Of a DNA stretch of 64,000 nt, positions 28,314 through 36,697 are shown piece after piece (the stretch's first letter is position 1; each line of letters opens with the position of its first letter). The notes beneath the pieces were generated by a model. The model was given only the letters and a program-made list of their open reading frames with translations, did not search any database and had not been told where the DNA came from. A program made the position numbers and the translations under genes. This DNA comes from Planctomycetaceae bacterium (GTDB taxonomy: Bacteria > Planctomycetota > Planctomycetia > Pirellulales > Lacipirellulaceae), in assembly GCA_003233055.1 (NCBI GenBank), contig QIKP01000010.1, positions 26,426 through 90,425 of the forward strand, given 5' to 3'.

Positions 28314-29501
28314 CTATCTTTGGAGAGTCGTTTCCGAAAGGCGGCGGTAAATTTCGATGAGTCGTTCACAAATTGCAGACCATGTATACTCGGTTTCGAT
28401 CAAGGTGCGGCCCGCCTTGCCCATCGAGGTCGCTTGGCTGTCCGGTTGGGCTAAGTCGTGCAGTCCTTGGGTGATCTTCGTTCGATCAAGCGGGACAATG
28501 ATTCCCGCGTTGACTTCCGCAATTTCAGGAAAGTGGCACTGATCACTGATCAGGACCGGAAGACTGAACGCCATCCCCTCGGCGATCGATATGCTGAAGC
28601 ACTCGTGCCGACTCGTCAGCACAAAGGCAAACGCGTCGCGCAAGGCTGCGTACTTGTCGACCCCGTATTGAGGGCCGACGAGATGGATGCGGTGACCGAC
28701 GTCGAGCCGGGCGATCTGCTGTTCTATGGCAGACCGCACCCCAGCATCGGGCCCAGCAATCACTAAGTCGCACTCCCCGCCGTTGCGGAGGAATTCGGCA
28801 AAGGCATCGACAAGGAGGTCGAGGCCTTTGATGGAGTGAAGCCTCGCAAGGTACAAGAAATAAGGACGGTCCCCCAGCTCCGGATGCTTCGCTCGAAAAA
28901 GGCCTTGCTCGGGAAGTGGGTCGATCTCGTCGAGATGAACGCCGTTGGGGAAGACGAATGCTGGAGCCCGAAGACCATGCTCCGCCACCAACTTGCGTTC
29001 ATCGGCGTTTAATAGGTGGATCGCAGCGGCACGATTCAGCATGCGACGATGAACGAGTTTCAGCATGATTCGTTTCTTTAACCGCTTTTGTCTCATGCAA
29101 TAAGGGTCGAGCACGCCATGCGGAGCGATCACGTACGGGCATCGATGCCGGCGAGCCTCTTTCGCCACGGCAACGGCGGAGGGGTCCCAGAGGCAGTGGA
29201 GGTGAATGACGTCGGCCACTTCGGCCAGCGGGGCCAGTTCTCGACGGAGTTGGCGAGCAAAGAGTGCCTCAGGAAGATTGGTGAGCGGCACGCGATGAAA
29301 CTGCACCAGGTCGATATGGGGGATCGTGGCGAGGAAGGCATCCGTCTTTTCACGATCTTGGGGCCGTTCGTGGCAGAACATGTGAACCTCGTGCCCCATC
29401 GTCGCTTGGGCCGCCGCCAACTGAATCGCTACGGCTGCTGGACCCCCATGGTCCGGGCTCAGTGTTGGCACTACCTGACAGACGGTAAGCGAATCACTCA
29501 T
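28314..29501 (-). CDS. Glycosyltransferase family 4
   Basis: 395 residues. LTVCQVVPTLSPDHGGPAAVAIQLA is the Gly-rich N-terminal loop. The C domain has FLYLARLHSIKGLDLLVDAF, DLVIAGPDAG and SRHECFSISIAEGMAFSLPVLISDQ. ATG 29501 has AAGGGGGAG at a good distance. Its start overlaps the dgt-like stop by 8 bp, so the two are probably translationally coupled. Confidence 0.88.
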   Translation of the reverse strand: MSDSLTVCQVVPTLSPDHGGPAAVAIQLAAAQATMGHEVHMFCHERPQDREKTDAFLATIPHIDLVQFHRVPLTNLPEALFARQLRRELAPLAEVADVIHLHCLWDPSAVAVAKEARRHRCPYVIAPHGVLDPYCMRQKRLKKRIMLKLVHRRMLNRAAAIHLLNADERKLVAEHGLRAPAFVFPNGVHLDEIDPLPEQGLFRAKHPELGDRPYFLYLARLHSIKGLDLLVDAFAEFLRNGGECDLVIAGPDAGVRSAIEQQIARLDVGHRIHLVGPQYGVDKYAALRDAFAFVLTSRHECFSISIAEGMAFSLPVLISDQCHFPEIAEVNAGIIVPLDRTKITQGLHDLAQPDSQATSMGKAGRTLIETEYTWSAICERLIEIYRRLSETTLQR

Positions 29502-30660
29502 TTTCCACTCCCCCTTGATGCAACTTGCAAGCATGCCCAAAGATCTCGCGGGCGGAACGATCGGTAAGGCTGGATAAATAGTCCGCTACCGCTCGCGGCC
29601 TCCCCTCCGCGTGAGCAATCGACTGAAACGGTGTCGGCAAGGGGGCGTGGTGTTCCATGAAGTAGTCGAAGAGGGAGCCAAGTTCCTCGGTCGCGACCTG
29701 CCGCGAGGCGAGCACGTCGGGATGCCGATAGACACGCGCGAAGAGGAAGTCTTCCAGCTCTCGTTTCGGCTCCTCTAGCTCATCAGGGAGCGTAAGCATT
29801 GGAGACGCAGCGCGGACGGCCTCGACGCTGTCGATGCCCAGCCGGGCGATTCGCGATTCTGCCGCGTCGATCATCGCGCTCACTTCCGTATCGATCAATT
29901 CATGAATGACCGCCCGCCGAAGTTCGACATCGGTTAGGTTCGAAAATCGACTCGTCACCCGACTGGCTGCATCTCGCCACATCGGAAGCTGGAGCAAGTC
30001 GCTAATGGTCAGTAGACCGAGCTCTAGCGCATCGTCCGTGTCGTGAGCGTCGTAGGCAATGCTGTCGGCCGCGTCGACGACCTGGACTTCGAGGAGGGGC
30101 TGATCTTCGCCGGCGACGATTTTCTTGGGCTGGCTACGGTTGCATTGTCCTTCAAGGACCTCGTGGGAAAGGTTGAGGCCCGCGAAAGTTGGGTAGCGAA
30201 TCTCTAGCCGTTCGACGATCCGAAGCGCTTGCCCATTGTGATTAAAACCATCGGAATCCGTCAGAGAAGCATCGTAGTGCAGAAGCCGTTGGTTGAGTAC
30301 GTCCTCGCCGGCATGTCCAAACGGAGGATGGCCCATGTCATGCATCAGCGCCAGCGCTTCGACCAAGTCTTCGTTGAGGTGCAGTGCGCGAGCAAGCGTT
30401 CTGGCGATGGAGGCAACCTCCAGCGTATGGGTCAGCCGGGTGCGATGGTAGTCTCCCAGATTTCCTGTAAAGACCTGGGTCTTGTGGCTCAGGCGTCGGA
30501 ATGCCGCGCAGTGGGTAAGACGATCTCGATCGCGTTGGAAGGCCGATCGGTAGGCGTGGGCCAGCTCGGGATGCTTCCGGCCCTCGGTCTCGGCACTCCG
30601 CATCGCGTAGTCGGCGAGCAGCAGAGCATCGCGATCAGTAACGGGGAGAGTAAGGGGCAT
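29494..30660 (-). CDS. dgt: dGTPase-like HD-domain triphosphohydrolase
   Basis: 388 residues, the length of deoxyguanosinetriphosphatase-like proteins. HRTRLTHTLEVASIART, HDMGHPPFGHAGEDVL (HD metal pair) and DAADSIAYDAHDTDDAL give the complete HD signature. Releases triphosphate from dNTPs and controls dNTP pools. The start FRRLSHKTQV upstream of the HD region is also conserved. Its overlap with the following glycosyltransferase gene is only positional coupling, as far as can be seen. Confidence 0.93.
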   Translation of the reverse strand: MPLTLPVTDRDALLLADYAMRSAETEGRKHPELAHAYRSAFQRDRDRLTHCAAFRRLSHKTQVFTGNLGDYHRTRLTHTLEVASIARTLARALHLNEDLVEALALMHDMGHPPFGHAGEDVLNQRLLHYDASLTDSDGFNHNGQALRIVERLEIRYPTFAGLNLSHEVLEGQCNRSQPKKIVAGEDQPLLEVQVVDAADSIAYDAHDTDDALELGLLTISDLLQLPMWRDAASRVTSRFSNLTDVELRRAVIHELIDTEVSAMIDAAESRIARLGIDSVEAVRAASPMLTLPDELEEPKRELEDFLFARVYRHPDVLASRQVATEELGSLFDYFMEHHAPLPTPFQSIAHAEGRPRAVADYLSSLTDRSAREIFGHACKLHQGGVENE

Positions 30661-30739
30661 GGTGGAGGGGCGTGAAGAAATGGCGAGGGTACAGCCAGCC
30701 AATCAAGTGTAAGTGAGCCGATCCGGAGCGGCAACCGCA

Positions 30740-31468
30740 TCACGGCGCGGCGGGAGAGGAATCGCCCGGCTCGTTGGTCGCCCGCTCTTCGTCCGGTTCC
30801 AGGACTTCTAGGCTGGAAAGGACTTCCCAAAACGTTTCGGCAAGTTCGGCGATCAATGCTTCGGGGCCGACGATCTTGATGAAGTAGCGGCCCGCCTGTT
30901 CCACCTCGACGATGGCTCCCAGCATGCGGTAATTGGGGTGTTCGACTTTCGGACCCAGCGGTCCCTTGGGAGCATCAAAGTAAGTGCCGGCGATGTCGAT
31001 CGCATGGACCGTGGCTTGTCCCCGCTCATGGACATCCCGCTGCATGCCATCTTTGCCACCGGCGTCTTGGCCGAGGCGGAATTGGCTGACCCACCGGCGG
31101 AAGATGGTTTCCACTTCGCCACCGGAGGCCATCATCGTCATCCGTCCGGGCACCGGTTTTTCCCTTGAATTGCGATCTTTTTGTTTCCTTAGGGACGGAA
31201 TGGCGAGTTCGACTTCGATCAGCTTGTTCCGCGGTTTCACTTGCTTCCAGGCGGCTGGCAAGGTAAATCGCAGCCGTCCCTCATGGAGCGTGACTGGCTG
31301 CCTTTTCCCCTGCTCCTCTTTCACGTTTGGCTCTGGTGAAGCGGTCGTGTCGACTACGATCGCTGCTGCAATCGCCGAGGCGGCTGCTTCGTCGGCCCAG
31401 CCAACCGACGGCGTGCCGAGCAATAGAGAGAGAAGCGTCCATCGAAAAAGGCTCTTCGGTCGGTGCAT
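30740..31468 (-). CDS. Secreted protein of unknown function
   Basis: 242 residues. Signal peptide LFRWTLLSLLLGTPSVGWADE. The mature part has HEGRLRFTLPAAWKQVKPRNKLIEVELAIP and TYFDAPKGPLGPKVEHPNYRMLGAIVEV, which reads like a beta-rich lipid- or ligand-binding fold. No catalytic motif. The tail is acidic (EPDEERATNEPGDSS). It follows the zinc-ribbon/GYF gene after 67 bp on the same strand. Confidence 0.65.
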   Translation of the reverse strand: MHRPKSLFRWTLLSLLLGTPSVGWADEAAASAIAAAIVVDTTASPEPNVKEEQGKRQPVTLHEGRLRFTLPAAWKQVKPRNKLIEVELAIPSLRKQKDRNSREKPVPGRMTMMASGGEVETIFRRWVSQFRLGQDAGGKDGMQRDVHERGQATVHAIDIAGTYFDAPKGPLGPKVEHPNYRMLGAIVEVEQAGRYFIKIVGPEALIAELAETFWEVLSSLEVLEPDEERATNEPGDSSPAAP

Positions 31469-31535
31469 GGAGAATCGTTGGCTCAAAAGAGGAAAGGGGT
31501 CGTGAGGGGAGAAGGGTTGGGCTGATAAGGGAGGC

Positions 31536-32255
31536 TTACTCAATGGGGGTTTCCGAAGGTGCGCTCGCCGGCGGAGGTGAATCGCTGGGGGCTGAGTCGG
31601 GAGTCGCCTTCGTGGGCTGCATGACCCAAAGCAATACTCCGCCCAGTGTGGCAGCCAACACAACCAAGGCGATCGCCGCAATTGCTTGCCCTTGTGCCGC
31701 CTGCCGTTTGTGACGCTGATAGCGCTGCGCCACGGTGGCCGGCGTCGGCGCACTCGAGTCGGCAGGTGGTTTTGGGGGGGCGGAAGGGGGGGAGGGTGGT
31801 TGGAGCTGCGGAAAAAACTCCGCAGCGTCCCCCGCGCGTCGCCAGTCGGCCCAGCCGGTTTGCCAGACATAGGCATCGGCCGCAATCCGTCCTTCGCCGG
31901 CCCACTGTCGCATGAGCCGTTCATCGGCAGGGCCGAACTGCCCCCCTGCCGCAGGGCGGACGTACCAAGCTGGCGCGCTGGCGCTACCGACGGGGCTGCC
32001 GCTTTCTTGGGCCGGAGGCGATGGACTGGCGGGCGGGGCAGGTACTGGCGAACGGGGCGGCGCGGCGACTTCAGCCGGCGACGGACTGGGGGCCGCCGGT
32101 GGCTCCGCCGTCGGACTCACCGCCGGTGAGGCCAAGTCCTCTACCTTGGGAATGAGAAACTTGGCCTGACAATGGGGGCAAATAGCCCGCTTGCCGGAAA
32201 GCTCCACCTTCACGTGCAGCGGGTGGCCGTTGGGGCAGGCGAAATGAATTCCCAT
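31536..32255 (-). CDS. Zinc-ribbon and GYF_2 domain membrane protein
   Basis: 239 residues. N-terminal zinc ribbon CPNGHPLHV..CPHCQAKF (about 6-35), a Pro/Ala/Ser linker (40-100), a GYF_2-like domain WYVRPAAGGQFGPADERL..VWQTGWADWRRA (100-155), another Pro-rich linker, and one TM AIAAIALVVLAATLGGVLLWVM followed by a Pro/Ser tail. This architecture is frequent in planctomycetes and of unknown function; GYF domains bind Pro-rich peptides. Confidence 0.8.
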   Translation of the reverse strand: MGIHFACPNGHPLHVKVELSGKRAICPHCQAKFLIPKVEDLASPAVSPTAEPPAAPSPSPAEVAAPPRSPVPAPPASPSPPAQESGSPVGSASAPAWYVRPAAGGQFGPADERLMRQWAGEGRIAADAYVWQTGWADWRRAGDAAEFFPQLQPPSPPSAPPKPPADSSAPTPATVAQRYQRHKRQAAQGQAIAAIALVVLAATLGGVLLWVMQPTKATPDSAPSDSPPPASAPSETPIE

Positions 32256-32662
32256 AGTTTCCAACTCTTCTACCGTTCCAACTCGGAACCAGGCCATGGC
32301 AAAAGGCTCGGCCGATCGGTTGGCGTCGCCCTCTTAGATCTTCTCAGTATATTGCCAACGGGCAGGCAATTAAAGAATTCCCCAAGCTTTTCGTCGGGAT
32401 GGAATCAAGGAGCCGGCAAATGGAGCGGGGGTGGCGAAAGGGCGGCTCTTGTCGGTCGCGTCGGTTCGTCCGTTTTTGCGGGCCACCCCAGCGGTTCCTC
32501 GATCGAAACACCCTGTAACCTGTAGCAAGATTCCCGTGACCACTCTAGAATGAAGGTTGTTCGAGTTGGCAACCCTCCGGAGGTCCCCTTTTTCAAAGGC
32601 TTCTCTAGTATTTTCCCCCTCCTTTTTCTCACCGCTTCGCCTGCTGCACGCAAGGCATCGCG
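32256..32662. other. Gene-free stretch upstream of divergent zinc-ribbon/GYF and ClpP-like genes
   Basis: Both flanking genes are transcribed away from it, so promoters for both should lie here. No repeat or extra gene was recognised. Confidence 0.4.
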
Positions 32663-33307
32663 ATGCCCGATCTCTCAAGAGGCGACAATCTGATGGATTC
32701 CCAGCAAGAAGAAAGTGATGCCCCGATCGAAATTGCGATCGTTGGCGACTTGACCGACCACGAAAGCGAGCTGACCGAGAAGCTCCTCGCCATCGAACCG
32801 GGCGGTGAATGTACCCTTTACTTTGACTCGCCAGGGGGAAGTCCCTACTGTGCGATGTCTCTGATGACCCTCATTCGGATGCGGGAACTTAACGCGACGG
32901 GCATCGTCACCGGCGAATGTTCGTCGGCCGCCCTTTGGCCTTTCGCCGCCTGTCGCCGGAGGGTGGTGACTCCCTTTAGCGTCTTGTTGTTTCATCCCAT
33001 GCGTTGGCAAAGCGAAGAAAACGTCGGCCTGGCCGAGGCGGCTGAATGGGCGAGGCACTTTGCTATGCTGGAGAGCGACATGGACGACCTGCTCGCGGAC
33101 TTGTTTCAGATGCCTCACGACCTGATGGGCCAATGGATCAACCCAGGGAAATACGTCTCGGGACGCGAGCTGGCCGCCCAGGGAATTGCCGAATTGGTCG
33201 AGTTTGCCGACATCGCCAACTTCCAACCGCATGCCAATCCCAGCTCCAACGGTTCCGACTCTCCGCGTAAGGCTGGCCGCCCCACGGCGGTTCGAAAGGC
33301 GAACTAA
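32663..33307 (+). CDS. ClpP-like serine peptidase
   Basis: 214 residues. LYFDSPGGSPYCAMSLMTLIR is the ClpP DSPGG start of helix, GECSSAALWPFAACRRRVVTPFSVLLFHPM supplies the nucleophile Ser (SSA) and His (FHPM). The region after the His (EENVGLAEAAEWARHF) is a ClpP-like handle. ATG 32693 is an alternative start with a better ribosome-binding site. It is a solitary copy without a ClpX/ClpA neighbour and with a divergent helix, so it may be a specialised paralog. The 15-residue Pro/Ser/basic tail is extra. Confidence 0.75.
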   Translation: MPDLSRGDNLMDSQQEESDAPIEIAIVGDLTDHESELTEKLLAIEPGGECTLYFDSPGGSPYCAMSLMTLIRMRELNATGIVTGECSSAALWPFAACRRRVVTPFSVLLFHPMRWQSEENVGLAEAAEWARHFAMLESDMDDLLADLFQMPHDLMGQWINPGKYVSGRELAAQGIAELVEFADIANFQPHANPSSNGSDSPRKAGRPTAVRKAN

Positions 33308-33331
33308 CTTCTCGGCACCAAAGCTTCGTCG

Positions 33332-33364
33332 TTCTTCTTCTTCTTCTTCGTCGTCGTCGTCGTC
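33332..33364. repeat. Trinucleotide microsatellite (TTC)6(GTC)5
   Basis: Six TTC units are followed without interruption by five GTC units, just after the ClpP-like stop. Polymorphism by slippage is likely. Confidence 0.9.
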
Positions 33365-33808
33365 GTTCGGATCGGCATCCCTTCCGCGGAATTGGTCACC
33401 TGGTCGTTGGCTCCACGGTGCCAAAACAGTGCCCGCTCATCGCCTGCCCGTTCGGGCTTCCTTGTTTTTTCGTGCGGATTTTTGTCACGATTTCTCTGGG
33501 AATTCTCCCTTCGAGTGCCAATAGGGCCGCTTGAATGGTCTCAGGAATTCACCGCAACCTCTGCACCCCACCTGGCTTCCTCGAAGCAGCCGCCTCTCCC
33601 TAAGGCGCTGTTTTGTCTCTGGCGAGCAGGCCTCGCATCGTTGGTAGCGCCAAAAGTCTGGCCAGCAAAAAGTTTCTGTTGTCAAAGAGCTTTCCGACTT
33701 CCGTGCGAAGTGCCAGGGGCAAGCCCCATTAGAGCCCATTCGCCGGCAGATTCCACGATTGTTTTTGTGCCAAGTGACACAGGTCGCCACTCGCGGCCAG
33801 AAGAAGGT

Positions 33809-33825
33809 AACCACGAATCGAACGA
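33809..33825 (+). repeat. ACGAAT-type interspersed repeat copy
   Basis: AACCACGAATCGAACGA is identical to the core of copies at 58480 and 63378. Confidence 0.7.
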
Positions 33826-33988
33826 GCTCCGGTCAGGAATTCCAGGAGGCGATGGTCTGCTACCACTGCTACTGCCGGCAGCAAAGCTCTCTTGCCAGGC
33901 TTGGGGCGTTGCCGCTACCCTCCGGGAAGCGCCCGGAAATGCGCCGTTTTTCCCGCGAAGGGTTCCCCTCCGATCGAGTGAAGCACCG

Positions 33989-35299
33989 ATGATCTACGAC
34001 GTCATGATGCCCCTGCTTTCGAGGGTGGCTCGACTCGTTGCTCTGGTAGCGCTGGTAGCGGCAGCCGGCTGTAGGGAGCCCGTGTTGTCGCTAGAAGAAC
34101 GGATCGAACGAGCGGGCCAACTGCCTGGGGTGAGGGCTTCGACGCACTCGGAACTGCGGGCGGAGTTTCGACGGGTAGAACAGAGCCATGGCTTGCCGGA
34201 GCAACTTCAGGACGAGCCGGTCCCTTCTCATCAGAACGCCGCGGTGGCGTTGGCCAAGGTCTGGGACGACGACGATCGAGTGGCGAGTCTCAATCAGCAG
34301 GCGGCCTCCTTCCTTGGCGCGGTCAGGCCGGCGAACTCGGAGTTCGTTGCGACCGAGGCGGCCACCCTGGCTGCCCGATGGTTGCAGCCGATGGGCCAAG
34401 TTGCCAAGCTGAGCCAACTGGAACAGTGCCAGTTTGGGTTGGAGTACGCGCGAGGCTTTTTTAACGACGTGCGGTTTCTCGACCAGGCGGCGGCCGCCTG
34501 TCGGCTCCTGTTGGTGGAAGGGCTCGCTCAGCTCGAGGCCGATCCCGATCTCGCGATGGACCGTTTTCGCTTGGCTTGGCGATGGACCGATTGGTTGGCT
34601 GCGGAGCGGTACCTCGAATCGCGACTCAAAGCGGTCGAGCTTCGGACCGAAGCGATCGCGGTCGCCGAGCACTTTGCAAACCGACCGCAAGCCACGCGAC
34701 AAGAATTGCGACTCCTGCATCAATGTTTCGTGAGGAGTATCGCCGCGACACCCCGGCTGGAGGAGACGCTTCAGCGAGAACGGGCGATCGCGCTAGTGAC
34801 TTACGAAGCCATTCGACTCGGACTCGTCAATCTGCTCTTTACCGACGAGGAGCGTCAAGAGCTGCAAACGGACGAAGTCCTCGAACTGTTGCGGAAAGCC
34901 TCGCCCGATCGAATCGATGCCGACGAGGCCGCTTATCTGCAATACATGCGACAGGTCTTGGCGACGGCCGGCGAGCCGTACCATGCCCGAAAAGGAGGGC
35001 TCGCAGAGTCGGATCGACTACTGGCATCGACGGCGGTTGGCGAAGATTACGCTTGGTTTGCAAACCGGCTGTTTGCCGAGAACCTGACGCTCGCCCAGGC
35101 GGAACTGGCCCGCGACCAGGCGCGGCTCGAAGGGTGGGTCCTGGCGCTGGCGAGGGCGGCCGATTTGCCGGCACCTGGTTTTAAGACGCATCCACGAAAT
35201 GGCAAGCCTTATCGGATCGAAACGGTGGGGGGAGAAGTCCACGTCGACCTTTCGGATCGACGGACCGCGAATCCGCGGGTCCGAGTCCCGCAGAAATAA
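33989..35299 (+). CDS. Lipoprotein of unknown function
   Basis: 436 residues. Signal peptide LLSRVARLVALVALVAAAGC with lipobox AAGC; ATG 33989, 34004 or 34007 could start it. The mature part is helical and acidic/Arg-rich with WDDDDRVASLNQQAA, LDQAAAACRLLLVEGLAQLEADPDLAMDRFRLAWRWTDWL and YLESRLKAVELRTEAIAV. It may form an all-helical repeat scaffold. The C-terminal 40 residues are polar (HPRNGKPYRIETVGGEVHVDL). A hairpin follows directly after the stop. Confidence 0.7.
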   Translation: MIYDVMMPLLSRVARLVALVALVAAAGCREPVLSLEERIERAGQLPGVRASTHSELRAEFRRVEQSHGLPEQLQDEPVPSHQNAAVALAKVWDDDDRVASLNQQAASFLGAVRPANSEFVATEAATLAARWLQPMGQVAKLSQLEQCQFGLEYARGFFNDVRFLDQAAAACRLLLVEGLAQLEADPDLAMDRFRLAWRWTDWLAAERYLESRLKAVELRTEAIAVAEHFANRPQATRQELRLLHQCFVRSIAATPRLEETLQRERAIALVTYEAIRLGLVNLLFTDEERQELQTDEVLELLRKASPDRIDADEAAYLQYMRQVLATAGEPYHARKGGLAESDRLLASTAVGEDYAWFANRLFAENLTLAQAELARDQARLEGWVLALARAADLPAPGFKTHPRNGKPYRIETVGGEVHVDLSDRRTANPRVRVPQK

Positions 35300-35305
35300 C
35301 GGGCC

Positions 35306-35329
35306 CCCGACGAGACGTAGCTCGTCGGG
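35306..35329. terminator. Hairpin shared by convergent genes; copy 1 of the CGACGAG/CTCGTCG hairpin family
   Basis: CCCGACGAG (35306-35314) pairs with CTCGTCGGG (35321-35329), loop ACGTAG. It lies 7 bp past the lipoprotein stop and 18 bp from the convergent gene's stop. Similar hairpins occur at 54796 and 58525. Confidence 0.65.
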
Positions 35330-35346
35330 TAGGGGGCGCCCCTCGT

Positions 35347-36021
35347 TCAGGTTGCCAGGGGGAGTTCGGTTTGAGAGAACTCCTGACAGATTTTCACCAC
35401 TTGCTGCTCGGTCGTCGAGGCAGGCGCGATGGCGGCAAAGAGCCGCGCGCGGCGGAGGACCCCTTTTTCAAGGAATTGGGCGAAGAGCTTGCGCTGGAGG
35501 ACGTCGGTCTGGGACTTTGTCGTGACGAGGTTCTGTTCTTTGCAATCTTCCGCCGCGGCGAAGTCGATGAGGGTGACTGCTTCGTTGATTGCTCCCCAAT
35601 AGATTGGCGCGCCGGCTAACCACGTCGCCGCAAGCGATTGGTTCGGTCGACTCTGAGTGAGGACTTCGATTTCGGGATGCGTATCGAGAAGATCGGTTCG
35701 CATCGAGATCAAGAGCGACATCGCAAAGCGAGACGTGGAGGAAGCGTTCGGGGGGCGCAGCCTCCAGCAAAGTTGGGTAAAAAACGGGAACTCTTGGGTG
35801 GGTGCGTACGACGCGACGAGGTCGTCATCGCGAACATACGTCTCGGTGAGGGGGGATTCGCTGAGAGCAGGAAGGCCCCATAAGCGAACCCATTCTTTCC
35901 CTTGCGCATCCTGGAGTTGGACGCACCGGTCGCCCATGGCCAGTTTGATTTGGATCGATAGGCCGGAATCGTTGGCGACGGCGGTAGGGCCCTCAAGTTG
36001 CCACATGGTGTGCGACTCCAT
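35347..36021 (-). CDS. Hypothetical protein
   Basis: 224 residues, soluble. WQLEGPTAVANDSGLSIQIKLAMG and CVQLQDAQGKEWVRLWGLPAL read as beta-strand-rich. The middle (ETYVRDDDLVASYAP, LTQSRPNQSLAATWLAG) and the end (LRRARLFAAIAPAS) have no recognised motif. Planctomycete genomes commonly carry genes of this kind with unknown role. Alternative starts are 36030 and 36006. A strong terminator-like hairpin lies about 50 bp upstream of the start. Confidence 0.65.
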   Translation of the reverse strand: MESHTMWQLEGPTAVANDSGLSIQIKLAMGDRCVQLQDAQGKEWVRLWGLPALSESPLTETYVRDDDLVASYAPTQEFPFFTQLCWRLRPPNASSTSRFAMSLLISMRTDLLDTHPEIEVLTQSRPNQSLAATWLAGAPIYWGAINEAVTLIDFAAAEDCKEQNLVTTKSQTDVLQRKLFAQFLEKGVLRRARLFAAIAPASTTEQQVVKICQEFSQTELPLAT

Positions 36022-36069
36022 GGCTTCCATGGCGGGCCATTGCTCCCATGGTGGGGTAGGGAATCCAAC

Positions 36070-36109
36070 AAAAAAACCCCGCCGACCACCCAAGGGTGAA
36101 TCGACGGGG
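36070..36109 (-). terminator. Rho-independent terminator upstream of a gene start (possible attenuator)
   Basis: On the minus strand a stem of about 13 base pairs (CCCCG..CACC with GGTG..CGGGG), a CTTG tetraloop, then seven T. It ends about 50 nt before the start codon of the minus-strand gene at 36021, and no CDS lies upstream of it on that strand before 36300. Confidence 0.8.
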
Positions 36110-36246
36110 CCGGAACAGAGAAGAGGCCGATGTCTCGAAGCTTAGGTATGATCGATATTAGGCAATCGCCTGACCACAAATTTGCAGTCTAGTAAAACCG
36201 AGCAACCAATCTCTCTCGTACTCCAACCGCTATCGTACTCACTTCG

Positions 36247-36271
36247 CTCCAAATGTCCAGACATTTTGGAG
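36247..36271. promoter_or_regulatory. Operator-like inverted repeat
   Basis: CTCCAAATGT and ACATTTTGGAG face each other around CCAG, followed by another TTTTGGAG at 36275. A dimeric regulator site is possible. Confidence 0.35.
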
Positions 36272-36697
36272 GAAATTTTGGAGATGAATGGTTTTCGGGC
36301 GTCCTTTAGGTGACGCTATCCATTTCATTGAAAAGGTTTACGTCGATCCTTAGTTGGTTAAAAAGTATTGGATTTTCTCCCATTTTTGGCTTCCCTGACT
36401 TTGGTGAATCGCAAAGATTGCCCCCGAATCCGCTACCCGGCACCAGCAACGGGTCGGGCGGCGAGTCGCTCGCCGCCACGATGTTGCTTCCTGCGTCCCT
36501 TCCGGGTGAGTAAACTGGAGGAATTGCGGCAAAGGGGCTCGCGACGGGCGATTGGAGACGACGGGCCTGCGCAGCTCCTCGGCCGCGTCGTCCGACAGGA
36601 GCAGGAGGGAGGCCAGGGAGCCGGTCCGCTCGCCTGACAGCTCACCTTCCTCCACCTCTTTCACCTTTCGTTTTCTTCCAGCGACGAACCGATCAAA

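Larger units (their letters stand above)
33308..33988. other. 680-bp gene-free stretch with a trinucleotide microsatellite and an ACGAAT repeat
   Basis: Contains the (TTC)6(GTC)5 run at 33332-33364 and the repeat copy at 33809-33825. An upstream extension of the following ORF is open here but has no protein character. Confidence 0.5.
36022..36697. other. Gene-free stretch with leader terminator and operator-like palindrome
   Basis: Upstream of the hypothetical gene (minus) and of the 1189-residue giant gene (plus). Holds the terminator at 36070-36109 and the inverted repeat at 36247-36271. No supported gene. Confidence 0.5.

Noticed and set aside
30740..31924. 394-codon frame overlapping the zinc-ribbon/GYF gene
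   Set aside because: The real protein starts at 31468 with a signal peptide; upstream codons are an out-of-frame reading of the GYF gene.
33392..33988. 199-codon upstream extension of the lipoprotein frame
   Set aside because: The lipobox signal peptide starts at 33989; the extension crosses the repeat at 33809 and has no protein character.
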